NCBI GenBank assembly: GCA_023250385.1 | Contig: JAHFAU010000038.1 | Location: forward strand, 1-13,404 | From: Anaerolineales bacterium | GTDB taxonomy: Bacteria > Chloroflexota > Anaerolineae > Anaerolineales > E44-bin32 | Reading direction: 5' to 3' | DNA: 13,404 nucleotides | In this document: one piece after another, positions 6,935 to 13,037 of the stretch | Layout of the letters: the number at the start of each line of letters is the position of its first letter | How positions within the stretch are numbered: position 1 is the first letter of the stretch | Made by a program: the position numbers and the translations under genes | The notes under the pieces: generated by a model | What the model saw: the letters and a program-made list of their open reading frames with translations, nothing else | Databases searched by the model: none | What the model was told of the DNA's origin: nothing

Positions 6935-8149
6935 TTAGCGACCGCCGATCACCGCAATCATGTTGGTGACCCACTCGTGATACGGGACACAGTCGGTTGG
7001 CCCGGCGTCACCGGCCGGATCAAAACCGCAGGCCGCGGCAGGAGTCTTCCAGAAGCTGGTTCGAGCGAAATTCCCCATGCCGTTGACATCGCAACCTTCG
7101 TCCGTGAGCAAGGCGTTGCCCTCGCAGGCCGACAGCACGACCGGAACCGAGCCAAACCAAGAGGCCAGGTCGCCCTGCAGCTTCGCATTGAGCGAGTGCT
7201 CCAGCCACTTGTACGCGCAGTTCGGGTGGGGCGCGTTGGTGTGCATCATCGTGGTGTCCGCCCACCCGGTGGCCCCTTCGACCGGGATCACGCTCGCGAT
7301 GGGCTGCTCATCGAACACTAGTAGGTTGACCTGATACGGCCAGGAGCTCGCCGCCACCACGCCCTCGTTCGTGAAGTCTTGGATCTGGAGGCCAACGTCG
7401 TGCCAGTAGCGGTTGACCAGCTCGCGCTGCTGCCGCAGCAAGTCCAACGACGCGTTGAACTGATCCCGGGTCAGCTCGTAGGGATCCTGGATGCCCAGCT
7501 CCGGGTTGTGGTACATCAAGTACAGCGCCGCATCGGCGATGTAGATCGGACCATCGTAGGCCTCGACCCTGCCGGCGTTCGACTCACCGTCGCCGAGGGT
7601 CGTCTCCTCGAAGACCACGCTCCAGCTGGTCGGCGGCTCGCTGAAGACCTCCGTGTTGTACATCAACACGTTGGAACCCCACTGGTACGGCACGCCGTAG
7701 TGCTCCGGGGTGCCGTCGCCATCCTTATCGACCGTGTGCCACGGCGCATTCTGCAGGCGCTCGTCGACCGTGCTGTAGCTCGGTACCAGGTCGGTATTGA
7801 TCTCCTGCACCAGTCCGGCCGAGATCAGCCGGTTGCTGGCGTCGCCGGAGGCGGTCACCAGATCGAACCCGCCCTCGGTCATCAGCGCCACCATCTCGTC
7901 CGAGGTCGCCGCAATCTTCTCCTGAACCTTGCAACCGGTTTGGGCCTCGAAGTCGGTCACCCAGTCAAACGCCGGGTCTGTGGCGCCGCGCTCGATGTAG
8001 CCCGCCCAGTTCACGATCGACACGGAGCCTTCGCCCTCGCCGACTTTCTGCAGCGGGCCGCCTTCGGGCGCCGGCGCGGCCTGGGCACAGGCGACCAGAC
8101 CCAGCCCGAGCACCGCCGTCAACCAGAACAAGTACGAAACTTTCCTCAC
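6935..8149 (-). CDS. ydcS: Polyamine ABC transporter substrate-binding lipoprotein, YdcS type
   Basis: A 404-residue extracytoplasmic solute-binding protein. The signal peptide ends in the lipobox LVAC, so it is probably a lipoprotein anchored at Cys21. The sequence closely follows E. coli YdcS as recalled: WAGYIERG (48-55), AATSDEMVALM (80-90), FDLVTASGDAS (95-105), YDGPIYIADAAL, SSWPYQ, GWADTTM and the C-terminal IGGR. Trp296 and Asp298 in GWADT probably match PotD residues that hold the polyamine amines. It delivers putrescine or a related cation to the YdcU/YdcV channel. E. coli YdcS has also been reported to have polyhydroxybutyrate synthase activity, which cannot be judged here. Two additions relative to YdcS are notable: the Asp-rich insertion DKDGDGTPE (141-149) and the Cys374-Cys387 loop near the C-terminus. 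The start is GTG at 8149, just after a very strong AGGAGGAGG. It is the first gene of the operon. Confidence 0.95.
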   Translation of the reverse strand: MRKVSYLFWLTAVLGLGLVACAQAAPAPEGGPLQKVGEGEGSVSIVNWAGYIERGATDPAFDWVTDFEAQTGCKVQEKIAATSDEMVALMTEGGFDLVTASGDASNRLISAGLVQEINTDLVPSYSTVDERLQNAPWHTVDKDGDGTPEHYGVPYQWGSNVLMYNTEVFSEPPTSWSVVFEETTLGDGESNAGRVEAYDGPIYIADAALYLMYHNPELGIQDPYELTRDQFNASLDLLRQQRELVNRYWHDVGLQIQDFTNEGVVAASSWPYQVNLLVFDEQPIASVIPVEGATGWADTTMMHTNAPHPNCAYKWLEHSLNAKLQGDLASWFGSVPVVLSACEGNALLTDEGCDVNGMGNFARTSFWKTPAAACGFDPAGDAGPTDCVPYHEWVTNMIAVIGGR

Positions 8150-8454
8150 GTCCTCCTCCTTATTGGAATGGTGTTGTTCGAGTAGATCATGTCACTTGGT
8201 ACGAATTCTTGTCCGGAGTGGCCTCACCTGCCTTTCATTGTGAAATATGGAGCAATTGATTTAGACGCCGTGAAGAGCAAAAGTCCCGCGCAAGCGGACG
8301 TAAGGGAATTCAAGCAAACTTCACACAGGGCCGCCGGCCGCGCCAAGCGGGCAAGTACCGCGGCATGCACCCCGAATCTTGCGCGACTGGCGAACGGGCC
8401 ACTTTCAATTTTCTCGGGTCGTTGTAGTTGGAGGCGAGGTCTCGGTCAGTAGAA
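8150..8454 (-). promoter_or_regulatory. Long 5' leader of the polyamine transport operon
   Basis: If transcription starts from the promoter at 8461-8489, the mRNA has about 305 untranslated bases before the GTG at 8149. The left part (about 8160-8320) is AT-richer than its surroundings. It contains a 13-bp palindrome TTTCATTGTGAAA (8233-8245) and a short hairpin around 8283-8299. An 18-codon Arg-rich upstream reading frame (8310-8366, minus strand) has no good ribosome binding site. No known riboswitch class was recognised and no convincing gene is present. A closer second promoter in the AT-rich part cannot be excluded. Confidence 0.45.
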
Positions 8455-8460
8455 CCCCGA

Positions 8461-8489
8461 ATTCTAGTGGGGGCCTATGCGCGCGTCAA
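8461..8489 (-). promoter_or_regulatory. Sigma-70-type promoter for the polyamine operon
   Basis: On the minus strand, -35 TTGACG (8484-8489) and -10 TAGAAT (8461-8466) are separated by exactly 17 bp. Each hexamer matches the consensus at five of six positions. The predicted transcript starts near 8454 and runs into the binding-protein gene. It is divergent from the helicase promoter, about 145 bp away. Confidence 0.6.
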
Positions 8490-8633
8490 GATGCCGCGCT
8501 CCCTTACCTAGAATGCTGCCGGCGAGCGCCGCGCTCGTCTCAACGTCCCGATCGGTGAGTGTCAGACACAGCAGCTCTGGCTTTCTTCGTCGCTGTGAAC
8601 CTTGCTGGCCCAATTGCGCCGGACCCCTCAGGC
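8490..8633. other. Spacer between divergent promoters with small palindromes
   Basis: No gene is supported here. Two small inverted repeats lie between the divergent promoters: CGAGCG/CGCTCG around CCG (8523-8537) and GTGTCAGACAC (8559-8569). They could be operator sites for either side, but they are short and no regulator gene is nearby. The helicase frame stays open upstream through this stretch, which I attribute to high GC rather than coding. Confidence 0.3.
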
Positions 8634-8662
8634 TGGACATCCGGCGTCGGGCAGGGTATACT
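8634..8662 (+). promoter_or_regulatory. Sigma-70-type promoter for the DEAD-box helicase
   Basis: -35 TGGACA (8634-8639) and -10 TATACT (8657-8662) are spaced by 17 bp, each five of six from consensus. The expected start is near 8669, giving a leader of about 126 nt. Its position inside the upstream-extended open frame argues that translation starts at the GTG at 8795. Confidence 0.7.
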
Positions 8663-8668
8663 GCTGGC

Positions 8669-8794
8669 TCGCGATCCCGGATATCAAGTCCGGGGCCTGT
8701 TTTCTCTATGATTGGCAGCATAGGGCTGCCAATTCTTGTTGATGTGGGGCTGAGGGTGCGACTTGGCTCAACACATAGCCAAGGAGCTCTCTTA
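8669..8794 (+). promoter_or_regulatory. Structured 5' leader of the helicase mRNA with three stem-loops
   Basis: Three hairpins lie in a row. The first pairs CCCGGA with TCCGGG (8676-8694), with TGTTTTCT shortly after. The second is a perfect 9-bp stem, ATTGGCAGC/GCTGCCAAT (8711-8733), with a 5-nt loop and TTCTTGTT directly after, which looks like a weak intrinsic terminator. The third pairs CTTGGCT with AGCCAAG (8762-8783), and its 3' arm takes in the first bases of the ribosome binding site AAGGAG (8781-8786). The layout suggests attenuation and/or control of ribosome access, as expected for a cold-responsive or autoregulated helicase (an inference). Confidence 0.6.
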
Positions 8795-10057
8795 GTGACC
8801 TTCGAACGATTTCCTCTCGATGCCCGCGTTCGCGCCGGCATCCAATCGGCGGGCTATTCCGAGCCCACTCCGATCCAACAGCAAGCTATCCCACCGATCC
8901 TGGCCGGGCGCGACCTCTTGGGCATCGCCCAGACCGGCACCGGCAAAACGGCAGCTTTCATGCTGCCGATCCTGCAGCGGTTGCTGGCCAACCCGGGGCG
9001 CGGCGTGCGAGCACTGATCCTGGCCCCCACCCGCGAGCTTGCCGAGCAGATTCACCAGGCGACCCGCATCTTCGGAAAGCGCACCGGCGTGCGCAGCGTG
9101 GCGATCTACGGCGGGGTCAGCAAGGTCCGCCAAGTCGAAGGGCTGCGCCGCGGCGCCGACGTCGTTGTCGCCTGCCCCGGACGCCTGCTCGACCTGGCCG
9201 GCGAGCGCAGCCTCGATCTCTCGCGGGTTGAGGTGCTGGTGCTGGACGAAGCCGATCGCATGTGCGACATGGGCTTCCTGCCGGACATCCGCCGCATCCT
9301 CAAGCTGGTGCCGCAGCGGCGTCAGACCTTGTTCTTCGCGGCCACCATGCCCGACGAAATCCGTACCCTGGCGGACAGCATCCTGCACAATCCTGCGACG
9401 GTGCAGATCGGGGTCATCGCGCCGCCCAAGACGGTCTCGCATGCGCTTTATCCGGTTTCCAGCGGGCTCAAGAAGCAGCTGCTCCTGGCCGTGCTGGAGC
9501 GCCGGGCCGCCGGGCGGGCGTTGATCTTCACCCGCACCAAGCATCGGGCGCGTTCGCTGGCCCGCGACCTGGATAAGCAGGGCTACCGAGTGCAGCAACT
9601 GCAAGGCAACATGACTCAGAATCGGCGGCAGGATGCAATCGACGGTTTCCGGGGAAACAAGTACGACATCCTGGTGGCCACCGACGTCGCCTCGCGCGGA
9701 ATCGACGTGGCCGGCATCGCCCACGTGATCAACTACGACATGCCGGATACGGCCGATGCCTACACCCACCGTGTCGGCCGCACCGGCCGCGCCGAGCAGA
9801 CCGGTGAGGCGCTGACACTGGCCCAGCCGGAGGACGAGCCGATCGTGCGCCAAGTCGAGCGGGTGCTGGGCGAGCCGCTCCAGCGCCTGCGGCTGGCGGA
9901 TTTCAACTACGAGGGCTTTAACCCGGAGAGCCGGCCCAAGGGTGATGGCAACGGAAGTGGCAAACCCAGACCGCGCCCATCGAATGGAAACGGACGCCGG
10001 CAGAACGTTCCCCGCGCTCGGCGGAATGGGGCTCGTCGGGCTCGGCCGCGGCGGTAG
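8795..10057 (+). CDS. rhlE: DEAD-box ATP-dependent RNA helicase, RhlE-like
   Basis: A 420-residue cytoplasmic RNA helicase that would unwind short RNA duplexes during ribosome assembly, RNA decay or cold adaptation. The motifs in order are: Q-motif GYSEPTPIQ (20-28), I AQTGTGKT (45-52), Ia PTRELA (78-83), Ib CPGR (127-130, usually TPGR), II DEAD (151-154), III AAT (182-184, usually SAT), V ATDVASRGID (295-304) and VI HRVGRTGR (325-332). Residues 379-420 are a basic, Gly/Arg/Asn-rich tail likely to bind RNA. The GTG at 8795 is chosen because MTFERFPL is the normal family start and AAGGAG lies 8 nt upstream. The frame is open 106 codons further upstream, but that part contains the promoter and looks non-coding. 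The gene is divergent from the polyamine operon and ends in a strong terminator. The RhlE subgroup is my best guess; a DeaD/CsdA-type role is possible, but the protein is short for that group. Confidence 0.93.
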   Translation: MTFERFPLDARVRAGIQSAGYSEPTPIQQQAIPPILAGRDLLGIAQTGTGKTAAFMLPILQRLLANPGRGVRALILAPTRELAEQIHQATRIFGKRTGVRSVAIYGGVSKVRQVEGLRRGADVVVACPGRLLDLAGERSLDLSRVEVLVLDEADRMCDMGFLPDIRRILKLVPQRRQTLFFAATMPDEIRTLADSILHNPATVQIGVIAPPKTVSHALYPVSSGLKKQLLLAVLERRAAGRALIFTRTKHRARSLARDLDKQGYRVQQLQGNMTQNRRQDAIDGFRGNKYDILVATDVASRGIDVAGIAHVINYDMPDTADAYTHRVGRTGRAEQTGEALTLAQPEDEPIVRQVERVLGEPLQRLRLADFNYEGFNPESRPKGDGNGSGKPRPRPSNGNGRRQNVPRARRNGARRARPRR

Positions 10058-10094
10058 GGCGCCAAACTGCTACTGAGAGACCTGATCCTCTGTG

Positions 10095-10120
10095 TCCCCT
10101 GCGGGGTGCAGGGGATTTTT
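10095..10120 (+). terminator. Intrinsic terminator of the helicase gene
   Basis: TCCCCTGC (10095-10102) pairs perfectly with GCAGGGGA (10108-10115) around a GGGGT loop and is followed by five T (10116-10120). It lies 37 bp after the helicase stop codon and just before the convergent end of the GTPase gene. There is no T-run in the reverse direction, so it probably serves only the helicase. Confidence 0.9.
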
Positions 10121-10128
10121 GATTCCGT

Positions 10129-11115
10129 CTAAATCCGCAGTTCGACGATGTCCCCATCGTGCAACACGTGCTCGCGGGCGACCAGCTGTCCATCGTAGAC
10201 GCCCGTGCCCCACACCCTGGCCGTTCTGAGTTTGTCATAGAAGTCGTGGTGGAGCTGAGCGGCGAACTCTTGGAGGGTGCTTCCCTTACGCATTACGAAG
10301 GGAGTATTGAAGTCGGGCTCCCGCCCCGGTGCCCTGGAGAAGATGCGCATGATCTCTAACCGTTCGAAAACGGCTATCCGCAGCTGTTCCAGCTCGCGCC
10401 CTGAGCGGGCCGAGACCGCGATCGAATTCCAGTCCTCATCCAGCAGCCGCCGGAAGATCTGAAAGGTCTCGTCGTCGGCCGCGCCATCGCATTTATTCGC
10501 CACTACCAGGATCGGCAGGAAGTTCCGCCGAACTCCGTCGTCGAAGCGATCCTTCCAGCGCAGCGGGTGGATCCGCTGCTCTTCGAGCAGATTCAATGTT
10601 CGCTCGAGCTGCTGGTTCGGGTCGGCACTCAGATCAACCACCACGAGAAGCAGGTCGGCCGAGCGGACCAGATCCATCAGCGTCGGCTCGAGGTAGTCGC
10701 GGTCGACCGAGGGCGTGTCGATCAGCTGGATCTGCACGTTTTCCACCAGCATCATCCCCGGCGTCGGCGTCCAGCTGGTGAAAGGCGCCTCCGAGACCTC
10801 CGGATCCGCGTTGGTGAGAGCGGCCAGCAGCGCCGACTTGCCGGCGTTTGAGCAGCCCAGCAACACCGCTCGCCGGGCCCCTTCCCGCGGAATGTTCCAG
10901 GCCGGATCGCGGCGGGCGCCCTTCTTGCGTGGTTGAGCGGCGGTTTTGAGTTTGGAAAGTTTCCGGCGCAGATCGGCCCGCAGGTGATCGGTCCCCTTGT
11001 GCTTGGGGATCGTGCCGATCAGCTCTTCGAGGCGCTCTACCTTTTCCCCCGGATCCTTGGCCTCTTTGTAGCGCTTTTCGGCCTCGAAGTATTGGGGCGG
11101 CAGGTTGGTTGGCAT
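10129..11115 (-). CDS. TGS-domain GTPase, Obg/DRG-like
   Basis: A 328-residue P-loop GTPase of the TRAFAC/Obg-DRG type. Residues 1-70 form a charged, probably helical N-terminal region. The G1 P-loop is GCSNAGKS (87-94), the switch I region is PFTSWTPTPG (111-120), G3 is DTPS (133-136, where most relatives have DxPG), G4 is NKCD (207-210) and G5 is SVSARSG-like with SA at 235-236. The TGS domain (about 256-328) ends in HDGDIVELRI, typical of this module, which binds RNA or the ribosome. Related proteins in archaea and eukaryotes (DRG) act on translation, so a ribosome-linked role is likely, but the exact function is unknown. The ATG at 11115 lacks a clear ribosome binding site. The gene converges on the helicase and diverges from the first cold-shock gene. 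Confidence 0.88.
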   Translation of the reverse strand: MPTNLPPQYFEAEKRYKEAKDPGEKVERLEELIGTIPKHKGTDHLRADLRRKLSKLKTAAQPRKKGARRDPAWNIPREGARRAVLLGCSNAGKSALLAALTNADPEVSEAPFTSWTPTPGMMLVENVQIQLIDTPSVDRDYLEPTLMDLVRSADLLLVVVDLSADPNQQLERTLNLLEEQRIHPLRWKDRFDDGVRRNFLPILVVANKCDGAADDETFQIFRRLLDEDWNSIAVSARSGRELEQLRIAVFERLEIMRIFSRAPGREPDFNTPFVMRKGSTLQEFAAQLHHDFYDKLRTARVWGTGVYDGQLVAREHVLHDGDIVELRI

Positions 11116-11162
11116 TGGATTGGCGCGGCTTTCCGTCTGCGGTTGGTGCGCCGGACTATCCG

Positions 11163-11168
11163 ATTATA
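11163..11168 (-). promoter_or_regulatory. Candidate -10 element for the GTPase gene
   Basis: On the minus strand a perfect TATAAT lies 47 bp before the GTPase start codon. The -35 position (GCAAGT at 17 bp spacing) is poor, so this is only a candidate. It is 14 bp from the cold-shock -10 on the other strand, so the two divergent promoters would overlap and could compete. Confidence 0.4.
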
Positions 11169-11182
11169 GCCAGTCGGCGCGG

Positions 11183-11188
11183 TATACT
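11183..11188 (+). promoter_or_regulatory. Candidate -10 element for the first cold-shock gene
   Basis: TATACT, the same hexamer as in the helicase promoter, would start transcription near 11195 and give a leader of about 54 nt. No good -35 is visible. It overlaps the divergent GTPase promoter region. Confidence 0.45.
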
Positions 11189-11213
11189 TGCCCCGCCACC
11201 CTGGAGGTCGCAC

Positions 11214-11229
11214 GCGGAAAATCTTCCGC
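11214..11229 (+). other. Leader hairpin just upstream of the first cold-shock ribosome binding site
   Basis: GCGGAA (11214-11219) and TTCCGC (11224-11229) form a perfect 6-bp stem with a 4-nt AATC loop. It ends 3 nt before the AAGGAGG ribosome binding site (11233-11239). It could modulate or protect the leader but does not cover the site itself. Confidence 0.5.
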
Positions 11230-11248
11230 CCGAAGGAGGCAGGACGAA

Positions 11249-11458
11249 GTGACGGATCGAATTACTGGAACAGTAAAGTGGTTCAGCGACAATAAGGGCT
11301 ACGGCTTCATTGAGCGGGAGGGCGGCGACGATGTCTTCGTCCACTTCAGCGCCATCCAGGGCGAAGGCTTTCGAACCCTCGACGAGGGTCAGCAGGTCGA
11401 GTTCTCAATTCAGGAAGGTCCGAAGGGTTTGCAAGCCGCGGACGTCAAGGTTCTGTAG
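11249..11458 (+). CDS. csp: Cold-shock domain protein (CspA family), copy 1
   Basis: A 69-residue single cold-shock domain, the standard length. It binds single-stranded RNA/DNA as an RNA chaperone and can melt mRNA structure. The RNP1 motif KGYGFIER and RNP2 motif VFVHF are intact, as are the opening TGTVKWF and the late GPKGLQAADV. The GTG at 11249 is chosen because it gives the canonical family N-terminus, with AAGGAGG 9 nt upstream. The longer in-frame start at 11105 would lie inside the divergent GTPase gene and contain the promoter. It is about 75% identical by eye to the second copy at 13145, so the two are likely paralogues. It has its own terminator. Confidence 0.95.
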   Translation: MTDRITGTVKWFSDNKGYGFIEREGGDDVFVHFSAIQGEGFRTLDEGQQVEFSIQEGPKGLQAADVKVL

Positions 11459-11480
11459 GCCGAACTCAACCCAGACCAAT

Positions 11481-11510
11481 AAGCCCCCGCTTGGCGGGGG
11501 CTTTCTTTTT
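11481..11510 (+). terminator. Intrinsic terminator of the first cold-shock gene
   Basis: AAGCCCCCGC (11481-11490) pairs with GCGGGGGCTT (11494-11503) around a TTG loop and is followed by a T-rich tract to 11510. It is very stable. It also lies just past the convergent MFS stop codon; the reverse T-run is short, so action on the minus strand is possible but weaker. Confidence 0.92.
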
Positions 11511-11519
11511 GTTAACCAG

Positions 11520-12812
11520 TTATGGCGCCGCGGCAGGCGAGGGTCGAGCCGGGGCCGTCTCCTGGCTGGGAAGGTCCATTCTCAGAATGCGAAAGCTGAT
11601 CAGGAAGGCGATCGCCATCAGCCCGGCCGCCACGAACAGGGGCAGTGCCGCCTCGGTCGCTGGTGGCACTCCGTCGATATGCGTCTGAAGCAGCAGGCCA
11701 GCAAGGATCGGCCCGACCACCAACGTCAAGCTGTTGGAGGACTGGAAGGCCCCCAGCACCCGGCCGCGCATGTGCGGCGGAGAAAAACGGCTGATGATCG
11801 AGGTCAACGAGGGTTGGTTAACCGCGTTGGCAGCGGCCAACGGAATGAATGACAGTCCTGCAGTGATCGGATTGCGCGACAGTGCGGTGCCCAAGAAGGC
11901 CAGAATCCGGGCGAAGGCCGAAGCCGAAACCAGCCGCCGCTCGCCGTAGCGATTGACCAGCGGACCCACAAAGAAACTCTGAGTCGTGACGCTGATCACC
12001 CCCACCCAGGTCAGCAAGAACCCGATGTTGCGCTCCACCGTGTGCAGCGGGAGGGTTGGAAAGAGATTGCGGCGGGCGAAGAGCGGGAAGGTCGATTGCA
12101 GCATCGCAAAGCCCAGAAACGCGATGAATGAGAACATCAGCAGGAGCCGCACGTTGGCTATGCGCAGGACATCCAGCAGGCCGCCCTCCCCGGTGCGGCG
12201 TGCCTCAGGCTGACCGAAGGGATGCCGCTCGGCCGGCGACAACGTTTCCGGCAGCACGAATGTCGTGCCAAGGATCGAGAGCAGCGAAAAGAAGGCCGCG
12301 ACGAAGAATGGCGCGTTCTGGCTGTAGGCAGCCAGCGACTCGATATTGGCGGCCAGGTTGACCACCAGGCCCCCAAGCGCGGGTCCAACGATGAAGCCCG
12401 CCCCGAAGGCGGCGGCGATGATCCCGAACCCGCGGGCCCGGTTCTTCTCGGTCGTGATGTCGTTGATGTAGGCCTGAGCGGTCGTGATATTGCCTCCAGA
12501 GATCCCATCGATGATCCGCCCGACATAGAGCAGGAACAGTGAATTGGCGAAACCCAGCACCAGGAAACCGATGAAGGTCCCGATCTGGCTCAGGATCAGC
12601 ACCGGCCTTCGGCCATAGGCATCCGAGAGCCGTCCCAACAGCGGCCCAGCCACCACCAGCCCGGCCGAGTACGAAGTCAGCAGCGCGGTCGCTTGCAGAT
12701 CGGTTGCCCCGAAAGACTCTTGAGCGTGCAGCATCAGGACCGGGATGACGATCCCGAATCCGATGAGGTCGACGAAGACGATCGTGAACAAAATGGCGAA
12801 TCGGCGGTCCAT
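11520..12812 (-). CDS. MFS drug-type exporter, TetA-like (DHA1 family)
   Basis: A 430-residue major facilitator, the normal size for a 12-helix drug:proton antiporter. Motif A GRLSDAYGRRPVL (60-72) lies between helices 2 and 3. Motif C-like GFIVGPALGG (139-148) in helix 5 marks an exporter of the DHA1 group. DRRFAILFTIVFVDLIGFG at the N-terminus and LYVGRIIDGISGGN (95-108) are typical of tetracycline-resistance-like proteins. The natural substrate is unknown, and TetA-like proteins in environmental bacteria often do not give resistance. The ATG at 12812 is chosen because the family starts at this helix, GGAG lies 5 nt upstream, and a good promoter lies just before it. A longer open frame to 13007 would add 65 non-membrane residues over that promoter and is rejected. 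It is divergent from the second cold-shock gene and has no regulator gene next to it. Confidence 0.9.
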   Translation of the reverse strand: MDRRFAILFTIVFVDLIGFGIVIPVLMLHAQESFGATDLQATALLTSYSAGLVVAGPLLGRLSDAYGRRPVLILSQIGTFIGFLVLGFANSLFLLYVGRIIDGISGGNITTAQAYINDITTEKNRARGFGIIAAAFGAGFIVGPALGGLVVNLAANIESLAAYSQNAPFFVAAFFSLLSILGTTFVLPETLSPAERHPFGQPEARRTGEGGLLDVLRIANVRLLLMFSFIAFLGFAMLQSTFPLFARRNLFPTLPLHTVERNIGFLLTWVGVISVTTQSFFVGPLVNRYGERRLVSASAFARILAFLGTALSRNPITAGLSFIPLAAANAVNQPSLTSIISRFSPPHMRGRVLGAFQSSNSLTLVVGPILAGLLLQTHIDGVPPATEAALPLFVAAGLMAIAFLISFRILRMDLPSQETAPARPSPAAAP

Positions 12813-12836
12813 TGATACTCCGGGCAGAAGCCCGAC

Positions 12837-12865
12837 ATTATAAGGGATGCGACCTTGAGTGTCGC
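12837..12865 (-). promoter_or_regulatory. Sigma-70-type promoter of the MFS gene
   Basis: On the minus strand a perfect -10 TATAAT (12837-12842) is 17 bp from the -35 GCGACA (12860-12865, four of six). Transcription would start near 12830, giving a short leader of under 20 nt. Confidence 0.6.
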
Positions 12866-12872
12866 GCCTGGA

Positions 12873-12921
12873 GGTCCGGACCCGGGCCGGCGCAGCGGGA
12901 GGGCCGGCTTCGGACGGTCCG
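12873..12921. promoter_or_regulatory. Cluster of palindromes upstream of the MFS promoter
   Basis: A perfect 10-bp palindrome GGTCCGGACC (12873-12882) lies 7 bp beyond the MFS -35. A related imperfect palindrome CGGACGGTCCG (12911-12921) follows, and between them GGGCCGGC is directly repeated (12884-12891 and 12901-12908). They could be binding sites for a regulator of the exporter, but very high local GC makes such palindromes common by chance. Confidence 0.35.
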
Positions 12922-12960
12922 CGGCCGCGACACTCTCGCTGCCAGCTTTTTGGGGACCAC

Positions 12961-12988
12961 TTGCGCTCGAAGAAAGCCGTGGTAACAT
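12961..12988 (+). promoter_or_regulatory. Weak candidate promoter for the second cold-shock gene
   Basis: TTGCGC (12961-12966) and TAACAT (12983-12988) are spaced by 16 bp. The match is modest. If used, the leader would be about 150 nt, similar in scale to the long leader of E. coli cspA. TTGACG at 12988-12993 lacks a convincing -10. Confidence 0.3.
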
Positions 12989-13037
12989 TGACGGCTGTAG
13001 GTTGCATGAAAGTTCTGTCTGGAAGTCGTGAGATCTT

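Noticed and set aside
5398..6969. A 523-residue open frame on the plus strand opposite the aldehyde dehydrogenase gene
   Set aside because: It is antisense to a gene with a full set of catalytic motifs; it is Arg/His/Gly-rich with no recognisable domain and is a normal artefact of high GC content.
8310..8366. An 18-codon Arg-rich upstream reading frame in the polyamine operon leader
   Set aside because: It has no good ribosome binding site and could easily arise by chance; kept only as a note in the leader entry.
8189..8452. An 87-residue open frame on the plus strand between the divergent genes
   Set aside because: It has no ribosome binding site and no recognisable domain, and it lies opposite the transporter-operon leader.
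8477..8794. An upstream in-frame extension of the helicase gene (106 extra codons)
   Set aside because: The stretch contains a near-consensus promoter and hairpins, has no helicase-family sequence, and the GTG at 8795 has a good ribosome binding site and the family N-terminus.
8792..9853. A 353-residue open frame on the minus strand opposite the helicase gene
   Set aside because: It is the antisense shadow of the DEAD-box gene with no recognisable domain or ribosome binding site.
11105..11248. A longer start for the first cold-shock protein
   Set aside because: It would overlap the divergent GTPase gene and include the -10 element; the GTG at 11249 gives the canonical 69-residue protein.
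12821..12834. A small hairpin (CGGGC/GCCCG) just before the MFS ribosome binding site
   Set aside because: The predicted transcription start lies inside it, so the full stem would not be present in the mRNA.
12813..13007. A 65-residue N-terminal extension of the MFS protein
   Set aside because: It is Arg/Pro-rich and non-membrane, covers the promoter, and the ATG at 12812 begins exactly at the first helix with GGAG upstream.
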